From JAUYQR01 sp050632395 (lineage in GTDB: Bacteria > Pseudomonadota > Alphaproteobacteria > Rhodobacterales > Rhodobacteraceae), in assembly GCF_050632395.1 (NCBI RefSeq), contig NZ_CP192600.1:1736001-1800000 (forward strand): a stretch of 64,000 bases of DNA. The letters are read 5' to 3'. Below are positions 1 to 8,174 of this stretch, in pieces (within the stretch, counting starts at the first letter, position 1; the number at the start of each line of letters is the position of its first letter). A program made the position numbers and the translations under genes. The notes under the pieces were generated by a model that had not been told where the DNA came from, did no database searches, and saw only the letters and a list, made by a program, of their open reading frames with translations.

Positions 1-478
1 TCTCATCTCGATCTCGATGCTGCGCGAACTTGGCATCCTGCTGACGGCCATCATTGTAGCCGGTCGATCCGCATCGGCCTTCACCGCAGCCATCGGCTCG
101 ATGAAGATGCGCGAAGAGATCGACGCCATGCGCGTCTTTGCGCTTTTGCTCCTGCTGCCCGTCCTTGGTTTCGTGGCCAACATGGCCGGTCTTCTGGGTG
201 GGGCACTCATGGCCTGGATCGACCTTGGCATTTCGCCTGCGATGTTTCGGACGCAGCTTGCGGCCAACACATCGGTGACGCACGCGCTGGTCGGGCTGTC
301 TAAGGCGCCGGTTTTTGCGATAATCATCGGCGCGGTGGGCTGCTATCAGGGCCTTAAGGTCGCTGGAAACACCGACTCTCTTGGCAGTCGAACTTCGCGG
401 TCAGTCCTGGTGGCAATCTTCCTCGTCATTGTCGTTGATGCATTGGCTTCGATCTTCTTTTCCGTTTGGGGGGTTTGA
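1..478 (+). CDS. mlaE: MlaE-family ABC permease, 3' part, with internal deletion (probably non-functional)
   Basis: The gene enters from the left edge; the frame is open from base 2. MlaE permeases work with an MlaF ATPase to move phospholipids between the membranes. The family block with RELG, AGRSASAFTAAIG and MREEIDAMRV is clear, and so is the C-terminal part with NMAGLLGG and GSRTSRSV. Between MRV and FALLLLLP the protein lacks the roughly 13-15 residues that normally carry the conserved GxDPxExLVxPR motif joining two helices. The frame is kept. The next gene starts in its stop codon (TGATG). With the broken ATPase downstream, this is best read as a decaying mla locus. Confidence 0.8.
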   Translation, partial: LISISMLRELGILLTAIIVAGRSASAFTAAIGSMKMREEIDAMRVFALLLLLPVLGFVANMAGLLGGALMAWIDLGISPAMFRTQLAANTSVTHALVGLSKAPVFAIIIGAVGCYQGLKVAGNTDSLGSRTSRSVLVAIFLVIVVDALASIFFSVWGV

Positions 479-699
479 TGGATAGCGCGGTCATCACGGT
501 GCGGAAGCTGACCAATCGGTTTGGCAAGACCACCGTGCATCATGGGCTTGACCTTGAGGTGCGCCGGGGCGAGGTGCTTGGCGTGGTCGGTGCCTCGGGC
601 AGCGGCAAGTCGGTCCTGCTGCGAAGTATCGTGGGGCTGCAGCGCCCTTCCGCCGGTACCATCAACGTGCTCGGGAGATGCCCGAATGTCCGCGTCTAG
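478..699 (+). pseudogene. mlaF: Truncated MlaF-type ABC ATPase (N-terminal fragment)
   Basis: The ATG overlaps the mlaE stop, as is usual in mla operons. The 73-residue product has the first strands of an ABC ATPase and an intact Walker A (GASGSGKS, about residues 39-46), followed by SVLLRSIVGLQRPSAGTINVLG, which is typical of MlaF. It then stops. The Q-loop, ABC signature, Walker B and H-loop, which need about 170 more residues, are absent, and I find no continuation in another frame after base 699. No mlaD follows. I infer a gene cut by deletion or rearrangement; it cannot encode a working ATPase. Confidence 0.75.
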
Positions 700-1017
700 T
701 CGGCGCCAGGGCCGTTTAAACCTTGTTCTAAAGGTCAAACTTCATTGTCACCATTTAGCTCACGACAAGGTTTGCGTTCGTCGACCCCAGCGCCGCATTC
801 AGAGCGAACTCCCCGGATACTGCGACGTCAGCGGGTCGATCATGCAATGCGTGTCGAGCCAATCATTACTGAATGTTCCTGCGGTCCTTTTGCCACCACT
901 GTCGCACCGAGGCCTGCGGAGCTGAAACCCGAAGCTGGCCTTGTTGTTCAGGGGATACGCGCCACCGCTCCGATGCGTGCGGCTATCAGTGATGCTCTTT
1001 CCCTCGACTTTTCCCCG
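700..1017. other. Gene-free gap after the mla remnant
   Basis: These 318 bases lie between the truncated ATPase and the 3' end of the GT39 gene. Several short overlapping reading frames exist, but none has a recognisable domain or a convincing ribosome binding site. The first part is noticeably less GC-rich than the flanks. It may be scrambled remnant of the lost mla genes; I cannot assign it. Confidence 0.5.
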
Positions 1018-2592
1018 TTACGGCAGGCGGAACAGCCGGAGCCTCTTGCCAGCGAGCCATGCTTCGCCGGACGGCGAGATGGCGAGGGGTAGGTCGCGGG
1101 TGGTGACGACCAATCCGCCGGGGTGAGCGTTGATCCACGGCTCCAGCTCGTTGTCAGCCAAAACCGTGATCGGGGCGGTCAGCCGGGCCGTGAAGCCAAA
1201 CTCGCCTTGGTAGGGATAGGCGGCGATGGCCACCCCGGTGTCGGGCGCGCGGGCCAGTTCGGCGGCGAAGCGGGTGGTGTCGAAATGTTCCATAAGCGCT
1301 GGGCGCAGGCTGACATGGGTGACCAGCAGTGCCACAGGCGCCACCAGCGCCCAGCCCAGCAGCGGGGCGCGGCGGGTTGCGACCAGAATAGTGGCCACCC
1401 CGGCCAGCGCGATGGCAGCCGCAACGGCCAGTGTCGCGGGGCCCAGCGTCACCACCTCGACCCCGTCCAACTGCGCCGATCCGGTGGACAGGAGGGTGGC
1501 CCAGACCATCACCGGCAGGATGACGGCAAGGGCCGCAACGACCGGCCCCCAGCCCCGCTGCGGCGCGGGGGCAGCGGCCATTGCCAGCGCGGCGGCGGGA
1601 AGGGCTGGTATCAGGTAATGCACCTGCTTGCCCGAGATCAGAGAGAAAAGGACGATCGTGCTAAGCCCCCAGATCGCCAGCAGCCGCGCGCGATGGTCGC
1701 GCCAGAGGCCCGCCGAGCGGAGGCTTCGCAGGGCAGAAGGGCGCCACGCCCAGGGCCACAGAAGCACCGGCAGCACTGCGAGGAAGAACCAGAACGGCCG
1801 TGCATGGTCGAACGCGTTGACCATCCGGCCCGCGCTTTGCCGCCAGAGCACCTCTTCGCGGTATTCCGGCCCGCCTAGCCACAACGCGGGAATCAGCCAC
1901 AGCGACAGAAGCACCAGCGCCATGCCGATAGCGGCGGCGACGCGAGTATACCAGGCAGCCGGACGGCCCGGCGTATCGGCCAGCGACCAGAGCGGGCGGG
2001 TGAGCGCAAGCGGCATCAAGTGCACAAGGATCACCGGCCCTTTCGCCAGCACTCCGAAGGCAAGCGCCGCACCAAAGGCCAACGTGGCCGTCCAGCGCCC
2101 GCCCGCATCCATGCGCAAAAGCGCCAGCACCCCAAGCAGGGTGGCCGAAGCGAGCATGGTGTCGAACATCGTCAGCGAGCCGTAAAGCGCGAAGATTCCC
2201 GTCGTGGCCAGGATCAGCGCCGCCGTCGGCCCCAGCGTCCGGCGATTAGGGAAGAGCGCCAAGCCCAGCCACCAGGTCAGCGCCACGCTCAGCACTCCGA
2301 AGGCCGGTGCCACGAGGCGGCCGGCAAAGTCGCTGACGCCGGTTACCGACCAGACCAGGTTGATCAGCCAGAACAAAAGCGGCGGCTTGTGGCCATAAAT
2401 CTCGCCGTTCAGGTGAGGGACAATGAAGGTACCGTCGCGCTGCATCTCCCAGGCGACCGAGAGATAGCGGGTCTCGTCCACCGGCAGCACCGGCCGCATC
2501 AGCGGCAGCAGGACGGCGCAGCCGATTGCCAGCCCCAGTGCCAGAAGCCCCACGCTGCGGGCCGATGCGTGCTGTCCGAACAATGGCGTCAT
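1018..2592 (-). CDS. ArnT-like GT39/GT83 membrane glycosyltransferase
   Basis: A 524-residue multi-spanning membrane protein. Its first periplasmic loop has the family pattern: acidic DETRY about 30 residues in, then YGHKPPLLFW. This is the catalytic region of polyprenyl-phosphate-sugar transferases that modify lipid A or protein (ArnT/PMT type). About 11-12 hydrophobic helices follow and a short soluble C-terminal domain. I start at the ATG at 2592, directly before the first helix; the frame stays open upstream, but that part is polar and not family-like. It is the last gene of a minus-strand set with an LAB_N protein and an ArnC/DPM1-like GT2, which would make and use the lipid-linked sugar donor. 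The sugar is unknown. Confidence 0.88.
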   Translation of the reverse strand: MTPLFGQHASARSVGLLALGLAIGCAVLLPLMRPVLPVDETRYLSVAWEMQRDGTFIVPHLNGEIYGHKPPLLFWLINLVWSVTGVSDFAGRLVAPAFGVLSVALTWWLGLALFPNRRTLGPTAALILATTGIFALYGSLTMFDTMLASATLLGVLALLRMDAGGRWTATLAFGAALAFGVLAKGPVILVHLMPLALTRPLWSLADTPGRPAAWYTRVAAAIGMALVLLSLWLIPALWLGGPEYREEVLWRQSAGRMVNAFDHARPFWFFLAVLPVLLWPWAWRPSALRSLRSAGLWRDHRARLLAIWGLSTIVLFSLISGKQVHYLIPALPAAALAMAAAPAPQRGWGPVVAALAVILPVMVWATLLSTGSAQLDGVEVVTLGPATLAVAAAIALAGVATILVATRRAPLLGWALVAPVALLVTHVSLRPALMEHFDTTRFAAELARAPDTGVAIAAYPYQGEFGFTARLTAPITVLADNELEPWINAHPGGLVVTTRDLPLAISPSGEAWLAGKRLRLFRLP

Positions 2593-2835
2593 GCGGGGGA
2601 TCCTGAGAAGCTGGGAGGTAAAAGGCGAGGCCAGCGCAGTTTCGGCACCCAAGCCAAGGCGATGCCAAAGGCCACATCCGGCAGGTCGGCGCCGGACCGG
2701 AGATGCTGGTCGTTGCCCAGGCGCTGCATGGCCGAGAGGGTCGGGAATGGCTTTGCCCGCGGTGTGCGCCAGATCCACGGCGCCCCGATCCCCGGCCTGA
2801 AAGCTGGCACCCGGACCCAAGCTGCCGTACTGGGC
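2593..2835 (-). pseudogene. Probable relic of a PAP2-family phosphatase
   Basis: These 243 bases separate two genes that would normally be close. One minus frame (stop at 2589) reads RSGADLPDVAFGIALAWV. That resembles the last conserved block of PAP2 phosphatases (xTGxHFPSDVxFGxALAW) with the catalytic His replaced by Asp and one residue missing. Upstream of that block nothing aligns and there is no credible start. PAP2 enzymes acting on lipid A or undecaprenyl pyrophosphate would fit this neighbourhood. The call rests on about 18 residues and needs a profile search. Confidence 0.3.
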
Positions 2836-3135
2836 TCAGGGCTTGCGGCTGGCATGGATCAGCCACAGGTTTCGGGAATAGATGACCACGCCCAGCGTCT
2901 GGCCCAGCACGAAGACCGGGTCCTTGCGGTACAGCGCATAGGCCAGAAGCATGAACCCACCAATCAACGAGAAGTACCAGAAGGCCACCGGCATCACCGA
3001 CGACCGCGCACGTTCCGAGGCGATCCACTGCACGAGGAAGCGGGCGGTGAACATCAACTGGGCGCAAAGCCCGAAGATGACCCAGGCGAGCTCGGTTCTG
3101 CTGTTCACGTGGAGGGCATCCATCAGCCAGGTCAT
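2836..3135 (-). CDS. Lipid-A-disaccharide synthase N-terminal-like (LAB_N) membrane protein
   Basis: A 99-residue protein with about three membrane helices. FTARFLVQWIASE and PVAFWYFSLIGGFMLLAYALYRKDPVF are diagnostic of the LAB_N family, stand-alone homologues of the N-terminal domain sometimes found on LpxB. In many proteobacteria such genes sit between a DPM1-like GT2 and an ArnT-like GT39, as here. The start codon overlaps the GT2 stop (ATGA), so the two are translationally coupled. The biochemical role is not established; a part in lipid-linked sugar handling for LPS is inferred from position. Confidence 0.88.
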   Translation of the reverse strand: MTWLMDALHVNSRTELAWVIFGLCAQLMFTARFLVQWIASERARSSVMPVAFWYFSLIGGFMLLAYALYRKDPVFVLGQTLGVVIYSRNLWLIHASRKP

Positions 3136-3893
3136 GGGTGTCTTTCTGTTTCAGCGTCAGGGCGCCGGAGGACTTCGGTGGGGCGGGCTTTCTTGCCGCG
3201 CCGCAACAGCCAGGCAACGCCCATCAGGTCGAAGATCCCGACAATCCCGCGCTGCAGGTTCGAGTAATGCGACCTGCCCCCGCCACGCGGCCGGTGCGTC
3301 ACGTCGACATGCGCGATCCGCCAGCCATCCCGCGCAAAGAGCGCTGGCAGATAGCGGTGCATGTGGTCAAAATAAGGGAGCGCAAGGAAGGCATCGCGTC
3401 GAAAGATCTTTAGGCCGCAGCCAGTGTCACGCGTTCCGTCCTGCAGCACCCAGGACCGCAGGCTGTTCGCAAAGCGCGAGGCGAGGCGGCGTGCCATCGT
3501 GTCCTTGCGGCCAACGCGTTGCCCGGCCACCAGACCCAGCGTCTCGGACCCGGATGCGAGAAAGGGTGCGAGCAGGCGCGGCAGTTCCTCGGGTGGGTTC
3601 TGTCCGTCGCCGTCCAACGTACAGATCAGGTCGTATCGCGCTGCCATCACGCCTGAATGGATGGCCGCCGACTGTCCGCCGGACCGGTCATGCCGCAACA
3701 CCCGCAACATCGGCCAGTCTTGCCGGGCGCCGTGAAGAACCGCAGCCATGCCGTCGTCAGAACCATCGTCGACGACGATTATCTCGAACAGGCCGGTCGA
3801 AGACATGCTGCGCGCAATGCCTTCGATGAGCGGAATGATATTGCTGGCTTCGTTCCGACAGGGAACAACGATGGACGTCGGTGTGCCGACCAT
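3132..3893 (-). CDS. GT2 glycosyltransferase, ArnC/DPM1-like
   Basis: The protein begins SIVVPCRNEASNI and has VVDDGSDDGM and CTLDGDGQNPPEEL, the nucleotide-sugar and metal motifs of GT-A fold family 2 enzymes that load a sugar on polyprenyl phosphate. HRPRGGGRSHYS near residue 200 is typical of the DPM1/ArnC branch. There is a single hydrophobic stretch near the C-terminus and no large membrane domain. I prefer the ATG at 3893 (253 aa), right before the first beta strand; an ATG at 3956 would add 21 residues without homology or a Shine-Dalgarno site. It is the first gene of the GT2, LAB_N, GT39 unit. Confidence 0.88.
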   Translation of the reverse strand: MVGTPTSIVVPCRNEASNIIPLIEGIARSMSSTGLFEIIVVDDGSDDGMAAVLHGARQDWPMLRVLRHDRSGGQSAAIHSGVMAARYDLICTLDGDGQNPPEELPRLLAPFLASGSETLGLVAGQRVGRKDTMARRLASRFANSLRSWVLQDGTRDTGCGLKIFRRDAFLALPYFDHMHRYLPALFARDGWRIAHVDVTHRPRGGGRSHYSNLQRGIVGIFDLMGVAWLLRRGKKARPTEVLRRPDAETERHP

Positions 3894-3956
3894 GAAACTA
3901 TCTTTACTTGCTGCGGAGCCGCGGGTCTGCGTAACGCCGATTGCCCCGTGCTTCAA

Positions 3957-4377
3957 TATATAGATTGTGCCGATGCAGAACTATTGGCTTGGGGCGTACG
4001 CCACCTGTTCGCCGGTCGCTTAGGGTTCTGTAGGCGCAGACTGCCGGACAAGCGGGTTTGCAGCTATCAACTCCGTATGTGCCTGACCAGCTTCCGACTG
4101 CTTTGCGTCCGTAGCGTTGTATTGTTTGGACCGGCGCAAGCGGCCATGAGCGGACGTTCGCTAAGTGCGGGTGCTGTGGCCCATTCAAGCCGCTTCTTGA
4201 GGGCGATAGTCGTCGCACGACCGATTGGTCAAGGCGGCTTCAAACAGACGATCGAGCGGGACTCCCAACGGTTACAACCCATAAGAGAAAAAACTTGTTC
4301 AGGGGGCAGTTTCAGGCGACCTTGCGATTGAGCCCCGGTCTTTTTGGGGACTGTCTTTTATCCCTATTGGATTTTTC
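3957..4377. other. Gene-free gap between the GT2 cluster and the MFS gene
   Basis: About 420 bases between divergent genes, expected to hold promoters for both. No reading frame has a recognisable domain. A stretch around 4140-4170, read on the minus strand, begins GCGAACGTCCGCTCATGGCC and resembles short dispersed intergenic repeats seen in other alphaproteobacteria; this is an impression only. The last 100 bases are A/T-richer, consistent with the promoter of the MFS gene. I could not define -35/-10 boxes. Confidence 0.4.
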
Positions 4378-5607
4378 ATGACGCTTGACCTCGTCATTGC
4401 ACGCCAAGGGCGGATCGCCATTTCCGCGCTGTTTCTGCTGAACGGAGCCATCCTCGGGTCTTGGGCGCCGCAGATCCCCTTGTTGCTTTCGCGGCACGGC
4501 ATAACTGAATCTGTGCTTGGTCTTCTGATTTTGGGAATGGGCATCGGAGCGATGGTGGCGATGTGCCTTTCGGGGCGGCTGATGGCCCGCCACGGGTCGC
4601 GAGCGATGGTCCTTGGCACTGCGGTTTGCTGCACCTTGGCGCTGCCTGCGGCCGTGCTCGCGCCGGACTTGGCGTCACTCGCCGTCGCCATGGCGGCGAT
4701 GGGGGCCAGCGTTGCCATGATGGACGTGGCGACCAACGCGAATGCCTATGAGCTGGAGCAGGCGACAGGGCGTGCGATCCTGTCTTCGACCCACGGGTTC
4801 TGGAGTGTCGGCGGGTTTCTGGGCGGTGCCCTTGGCGGGCCGGGGATAGCGGCGCTCGGCACCGTCGGCCATGCTCTGGCGGTATCGGCGATTTCCCTTG
4901 TCGTCGTGGCCCTCACTTGGTCCCGGCTATTTGGCGCGCCGGTGAGTGCCGAGGTCACGGCCGCCGGAGCCGTACCCGGACTGTGGCGACAAGGATGGAC
5001 GATCTACCTTATCGGGCTGATGGCGCTTTTCTCCTTCGTACCTGAAAGCGCCGTGCTGGACTGGAGCGCGCTTTACCTGTCGTCGGACCACGGAGCGGGG
5101 GTGTCGGTGTCTGGACTGGCCTTTGCCTTGTTCTCTGCCTGCATGGCGGCGATGCGGTTCTGCGGCGACGCGGTGCGCAACCGGGTTGGCGCAGTGCCGC
5201 TTCTGCGCGCGTCGGGGGGCATCGCTGCAGTGGGAATGACGCTGGCCGCACTTGCGCCCTCGACCACGCTTGTCCTCGCGGGATTTGCGCTGAGCGGTAT
5301 CGGATTGGCGAACATCGTGCCGATCCTGTTCTCGGCAGCGGGGCGCCACGGAGGAGCGAACCCCGGCGGGGCCATCGCGGCTGTATCGTTCATCGGTTAT
5401 GGCGGGATGCTGGTTGCGCCGTCGATGATCGGCCTGATGGCAGAACATGTGGGGTTTCCGGCGATTTTCATCGCACTTTCCGGGCTACTGCTGTCCGTTG
5501 CCGTCCTCGCCCCGGCGGTGTGGCGGCAGCGCCGGACGACGCCATCCGGGCTGTGCCCGAAACGCGACAGGCCTGATCGTCAGGCCCGTATTGCATACCG
5601 AGCGTAG
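4378..5607 (+). CDS. MFS transporter
   Basis: A 409-residue protein with about 12 hydrophobic helices in two six-helix halves (split near residue 200). FLLNGAILGSWAPQIPLL in helix 1 and a loop 2-3 pattern GRLMARHGSR match the YbjJ/fucose-permease-like part of the major facilitator superfamily. NANAYELE after helix 4 is also seen in that group. The substrate cannot be told. The gene stands alone, divergent from the GT2 cluster, and its last codons contain a perfect 7-bp hairpin. The C-terminal tail after helix 12 is basic and poorly conserved. Confidence 0.88.
   Translation: MTLDLVIARQGRIAISALFLLNGAILGSWAPQIPLLLSRHGITESVLGLLILGMGIGAMVAMCLSGRLMARHGSRAMVLGTAVCCTLALPAAVLAPDLASLAVAMAAMGASVAMMDVATNANAYELEQATGRAILSSTHGFWSVGGFLGGALGGPGIAALGTVGHALAVSAISLVVVALTWSRLFGAPVSAEVTAAGAVPGLWRQGWTIYLIGLMALFSFVPESAVLDWSALYLSSDHGAGVSVSGLAFALFSACMAAMRFCGDAVRNRVGAVPLLRASGGIAAVGMTLAALAPSTTLVLAGFALSGIGLANIVPILFSAAGRHGGANPGGAIAAVSFIGYGGMLVAPSMIGLMAEHVGFPAIFIALSGLLLSVAVLAPAVWRQRRTTPSGLCPKRDRPDRQARIAYRA
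5570..5586 (+). terminator. Hairpin in the 3' end of the MFS gene
   Basis: GGCCTGA, TCG loop, TCAGGCC: a perfect 7-bp stem. It lies inside the last codons of the MFS gene and is not followed by a T run, so it could slow or end transcription only weakly. Confidence 0.3.
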
Positions 5608-5951
5608 AGGATCAGGCCGTGATGACCTTACCGCTCCTCTTCGCAAGAGCCTTAGCATTACCGCCGCGATAGGAGAAATGGCTTTGTCGAGTGGCGCTTC
5701 GATGATCTGCGGCCTACGTCGCCACTGACACGTGCATTCACGCCCCACCGATGTGGGACTGGGATACGGAGAACTGGCCATGTGCCCAAGTTACTGCGGC
5801 AGTATCGAGTTCAGCAGCAAAACGACGGACGATGGCGACGCTGATGATGCAACGATGCATGAGACATCAAATAGCGTCGAACAAGCCGGCCTTCGGGTTC
5901 AAGGTGACCTCACGGGGCGTTGCGGCGGCGCGCCCCTGATAGGAGCGATCA
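5608..5951. other. Gene-free gap before 5-formyl-THF cyclo-ligase
   Basis: These 344 bases hold only short frames without recognisable domains. The base composition is lower in GC than the flanking genes. Bases 5675-5730 contain a small frame (MALSSGASMICGLRRH) preceded by AGGAG, but it has no homology I can name and looks like remnant sequence. The promoter of the downstream gene should lie near the right end. Confidence 0.4.
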
Positions 5952-6596
5952 ATGAAAACAGGTCCAGACAAGTTGCCTCCTGTGGTCTCGACCGCAGCGG
6001 AGGAGTCACATGATCCGCGCGACGTGGCGCAGTGGCGCAAGGCAGAACGGGCACGCCTGCTGGAGGAACGCGCGGCCCTGTCGGCTGCCCTGCGCCAGAC
6101 TGCAGCCGAGCTGATCACGCCGCATTTGGAGGCGTTGATCCGGGCAAGGGCAGGGCCGCTGGAACACCTGATCATTTCGGCCTGGTGGCCTATCAAGGCC
6201 GAACTGAACCTGAGACACTGGCTCGCCGATCTTGTGGGGCGGGGCGCGACGGTCGCGTTGCCGGTTGTGCTGCTGCCGGGTGCTCCACTTGGTTTCCGAC
6301 GATGGACGCCCGAGTGCAGGATGGTGCAGGGTTTCTGGAAGATCCCCATCCCTGCCGACGGTCCCGAAATCATTCCTGACGTGAGCCTTGCGCCTGTGGT
6401 CGGGTGGGATGCTGCAGGGTTCCGGCTTGGGTATGGCGGTGGTTACTTTGACCGCACCTTGGCCGCGCTTTCACCCCGACCGTTTGTGATTGGGGTTGGG
6501 CTGGAGGCAGCGCAGGTCGATACGATATTTCCGCTGCCGCACGATATCGCGATGGACGCGGTGGTGACCGAAGCGGGGTTGCGCTATCCCCATTAG
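5952..6596 (+). CDS. 5-formyltetrahydrofolate cyclo-ligase
   Basis: Converts 5-formyl-THF to 5,10-methenyl-THF with ATP, clearing a dead-end folate. The 214-residue product has the family's basic N-terminal helix (WRKAERARLLEERAAL), the WWPIKAELNLRHW substrate-binding segment and the nucleotide-binding signature RLGYGGGYFDRTL near residues 157-169. AGGAG lies 7 bases before the ATG. The family is often called YgfA or FAU1. It is monocistronic here; the next gene is almost 200 bases away. The first 25 residues are variable and may not be structured. Confidence 0.93.
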   Translation: MKTGPDKLPPVVSTAAEESHDPRDVAQWRKAERARLLEERAALSAALRQTAAELITPHLEALIRARAGPLEHLIISAWWPIKAELNLRHWLADLVGRGATVALPVVLLPGAPLGFRRWTPECRMVQGFWKIPIPADGPEIIPDVSLAPVVGWDAAGFRLGYGGGYFDRTLAALSPRPFVIGVGLEAAQVDTIFPLPHDIAMDAVVTEAGLRYPH

Positions 6597-6780
6597 CGGC
6601 AAGCGACGCGGGGCTGCGAGCTGACAGCTCGGCTCGTCGCCGTCTGGCCTGATCAAACTCGTCCAGCGAGTGCCGCGATTGGCCTAGCACGGACCCCGTG
6701 CGTGCCGATATGGTTCTAGACCTCGCGGCACCCAATTGGTATCAGCAGCACGCAAGTCAGACCGGAAGGAGGCGATCGAC

Positions 6781-6897
6781 GTGGACATTGACTCCCGCGC
6801 GTCAGCCCCGAAACTGCGGCCTGGCATCAATGATCTGCCGCCCCGCCCGAAGGCTTTTGATGACCGGCTGGCCTGGTCAAGGGCGGTTGCCGTATGA
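6781..6897 (+). CDS. Small ORF (38 codons) coupled to the first Kdo transferase
   Basis: A GTG at 6781 sits 8 bases after a near-perfect Shine-Dalgarno (AAGGAGG). The frame runs 38 codons and ends in TGA overlapping the ATG of the next gene (ATGA at 6894). The peptide is basic and proline-rich (KLRPGINDLPPRPKAF) with no signal peptide or helix. The strong ribosome site and exact stop/start overlap suggest it is translated and sets translation of the Kdo transferase. I do not recognise the peptide; it could be a real small protein, a leader or the tail of a lost gene. Confidence 0.5.
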   Translation: MDIDSRASAPKLRPGINDLPPRPKAFDDRLAWSRAVAV

Positions 6898-8174
6898 CGG
6901 GCAGGGGCCCTGTGACACTGCTGTACGGCGCGGCGCGACGGGTGCTGCAGCCGGTGATGCGCGCGGTGCTAAAACGGCGGATCACGCAGGGCAAGGAAGA
7001 CACGGCCCGCGCTGGTGAAAAGCTGGGCCAGCCGACACTGCCGCGCCCCGATGGCCAGCTTGTCTGGGTCCACGCTGTCGGGTTGGGCGAAGTTCTGGCG
7101 CTGCGCCCCTTGATCGACGCGCTGAAGGCTGCGCGCCCCGGTCTGGCGGTGCTTGTCACCTCGACCGCAAGATCTTCGGCGCAGGTGATCGCGCGCAACC
7201 TGCCGCCGGGCGCGCTGCATCAGATGTTGCCGCTGGACGGCCCGGATTTCATGCGACGGTTTCTGGATCACTGGCGGCCCGCCCTGTCGGTCTGGTCCGA
7301 ACAGGATCTTTGGCCCGGTGCGGTTTCGGATACGGCGGACCGGGGCATCCCCCTTGCCTATGTCAACGCGCGGATGAACGCCGCGTCCTTTGCCAAACGC
7401 GCAAGGTTGGCGGGGCTTTATCGCGACATGCTTGGCCGGTTCGACCTGGTGTTTGCGCAGGACGCGGAAAGCGCTGCGCATCTGCGCCAGCTGGGGGCCG
7501 CGACGGTGACGGAGATGCGTTCGCTCAAACCCGCCGCGCAGCCTTTGCGCGTGGATGAGGGCGAACTTGCCCGTCTGCGACATCAGCTTGCCGGTCGGCG
7601 GGTGTGGGTGGCCGCGTCGACCCATGCTGCCGATGAGGCGGTGGTGATCGGGGCGCAGCAGCGTCTGCAAGACGCAGACCCGGCTTGGCTGTTGATCCTG
7701 ACGCCGCGCCTGCCAGCCCGCACTGGCGAAATCGCGGCGGCGCTGGCGGCGGCAGGGCTTTCCTTTGTGCAGCGCAGCCGTGGCGGGGCGATCGGGCGGG
7801 ACACAAGCGTTCTTCTTGCCGACAGTTTTGGCGAGCTGGGGCTGTGGTACAGGCTGGCCGAAAGCGCGTTTGTTGGCGGGTCATTTGGCGGCGGCGGTGG
7901 GCATAATCCGTGGGAGGCGATCTGTCTTGGAGTGCCGGTGTTCAGCGGGCCCGACACCGCTAATTTTCGCATCGATTATGCCGAGCTTGCAGCACTCGGC
8001 CTGGCACGCCAGATACAGCCCGTCGACGAGGCTGCCGGGAGGCTTGCCGACGAGGTTGCACACAGCGCTGGGCAGGGTGGCGGCGATGGCGCCTGTTCGC
8101 TGGTGCAGGCCGCGCGGCTGGAGGTCGACGGCCTGGCGGAAAGGCTGCTTCGGTTGATGGATGGGTCGCGGTGA
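6894..8174 (+). CDS. 3-deoxy-D-manno-octulosonic acid (Kdo) transferase, paralogue 1
   Basis: A GT-B enzyme of the WaaA/KdtA family, which moves Kdo from CMP-Kdo to lipid A precursor at the inner membrane. The catalytic Glu lies in VWVHAVGLGEV (about residue 62). WSEQDLWPGAV, YVNARMNAASF, WVAASTHAADEAVV and GGGGGHNPWEA match the E. coli blocks. The N-terminus has a weak hydrophobic segment compared with paralogue 2. It starts in the stop of the small ORF upstream, and paralogue 2 starts in its stop (GTGA), so the three are one translational unit. The WaaA-type motifs are better kept here than in paralogue 2. Confidence 0.88.
   Translation: MTGRGPVTLLYGAARRVLQPVMRAVLKRRITQGKEDTARAGEKLGQPTLPRPDGQLVWVHAVGLGEVLALRPLIDALKAARPGLAVLVTSTARSSAQVIARNLPPGALHQMLPLDGPDFMRRFLDHWRPALSVWSEQDLWPGAVSDTADRGIPLAYVNARMNAASFAKRARLAGLYRDMLGRFDLVFAQDAESAAHLRQLGAATVTEMRSLKPAAQPLRVDEGELARLRHQLAGRRVWVAASTHAADEAVVIGAQQRLQDADPAWLLILTPRLPARTGEIAAALAAAGLSFVQRSRGGAIGRDTSVLLADSFGELGLWYRLAESAFVGGSFGGGGGHNPWEAICLGVPVFSGPDTANFRIDYAELAALGLARQIQPVDEAAGRLADEVAHSAGQGGGDGACSLVQAARLEVDGLAERLLRLMDGSR

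Noticed and set aside
346..738. Long minus-strand frame across mlaE and mlaF
   Set aside because: It is antisense to clear family sequence and has low-complexity Arg/His content typical of shadow frames.
700..1017. Transposase remnant (a Cys-rich SIITECSCGPF frame)
   Set aside because: It loosely recalls IS66-type N-terminal zinc motifs, but no second motif or terminal inverted repeats were seen.
2020..3267. Long plus-strand frame of 415 codons opposite the GT39 and LAB_N genes
   Set aside because: Its product is Gln/Arg/His-rich with no domain, while the minus strand has convincing membrane proteins.
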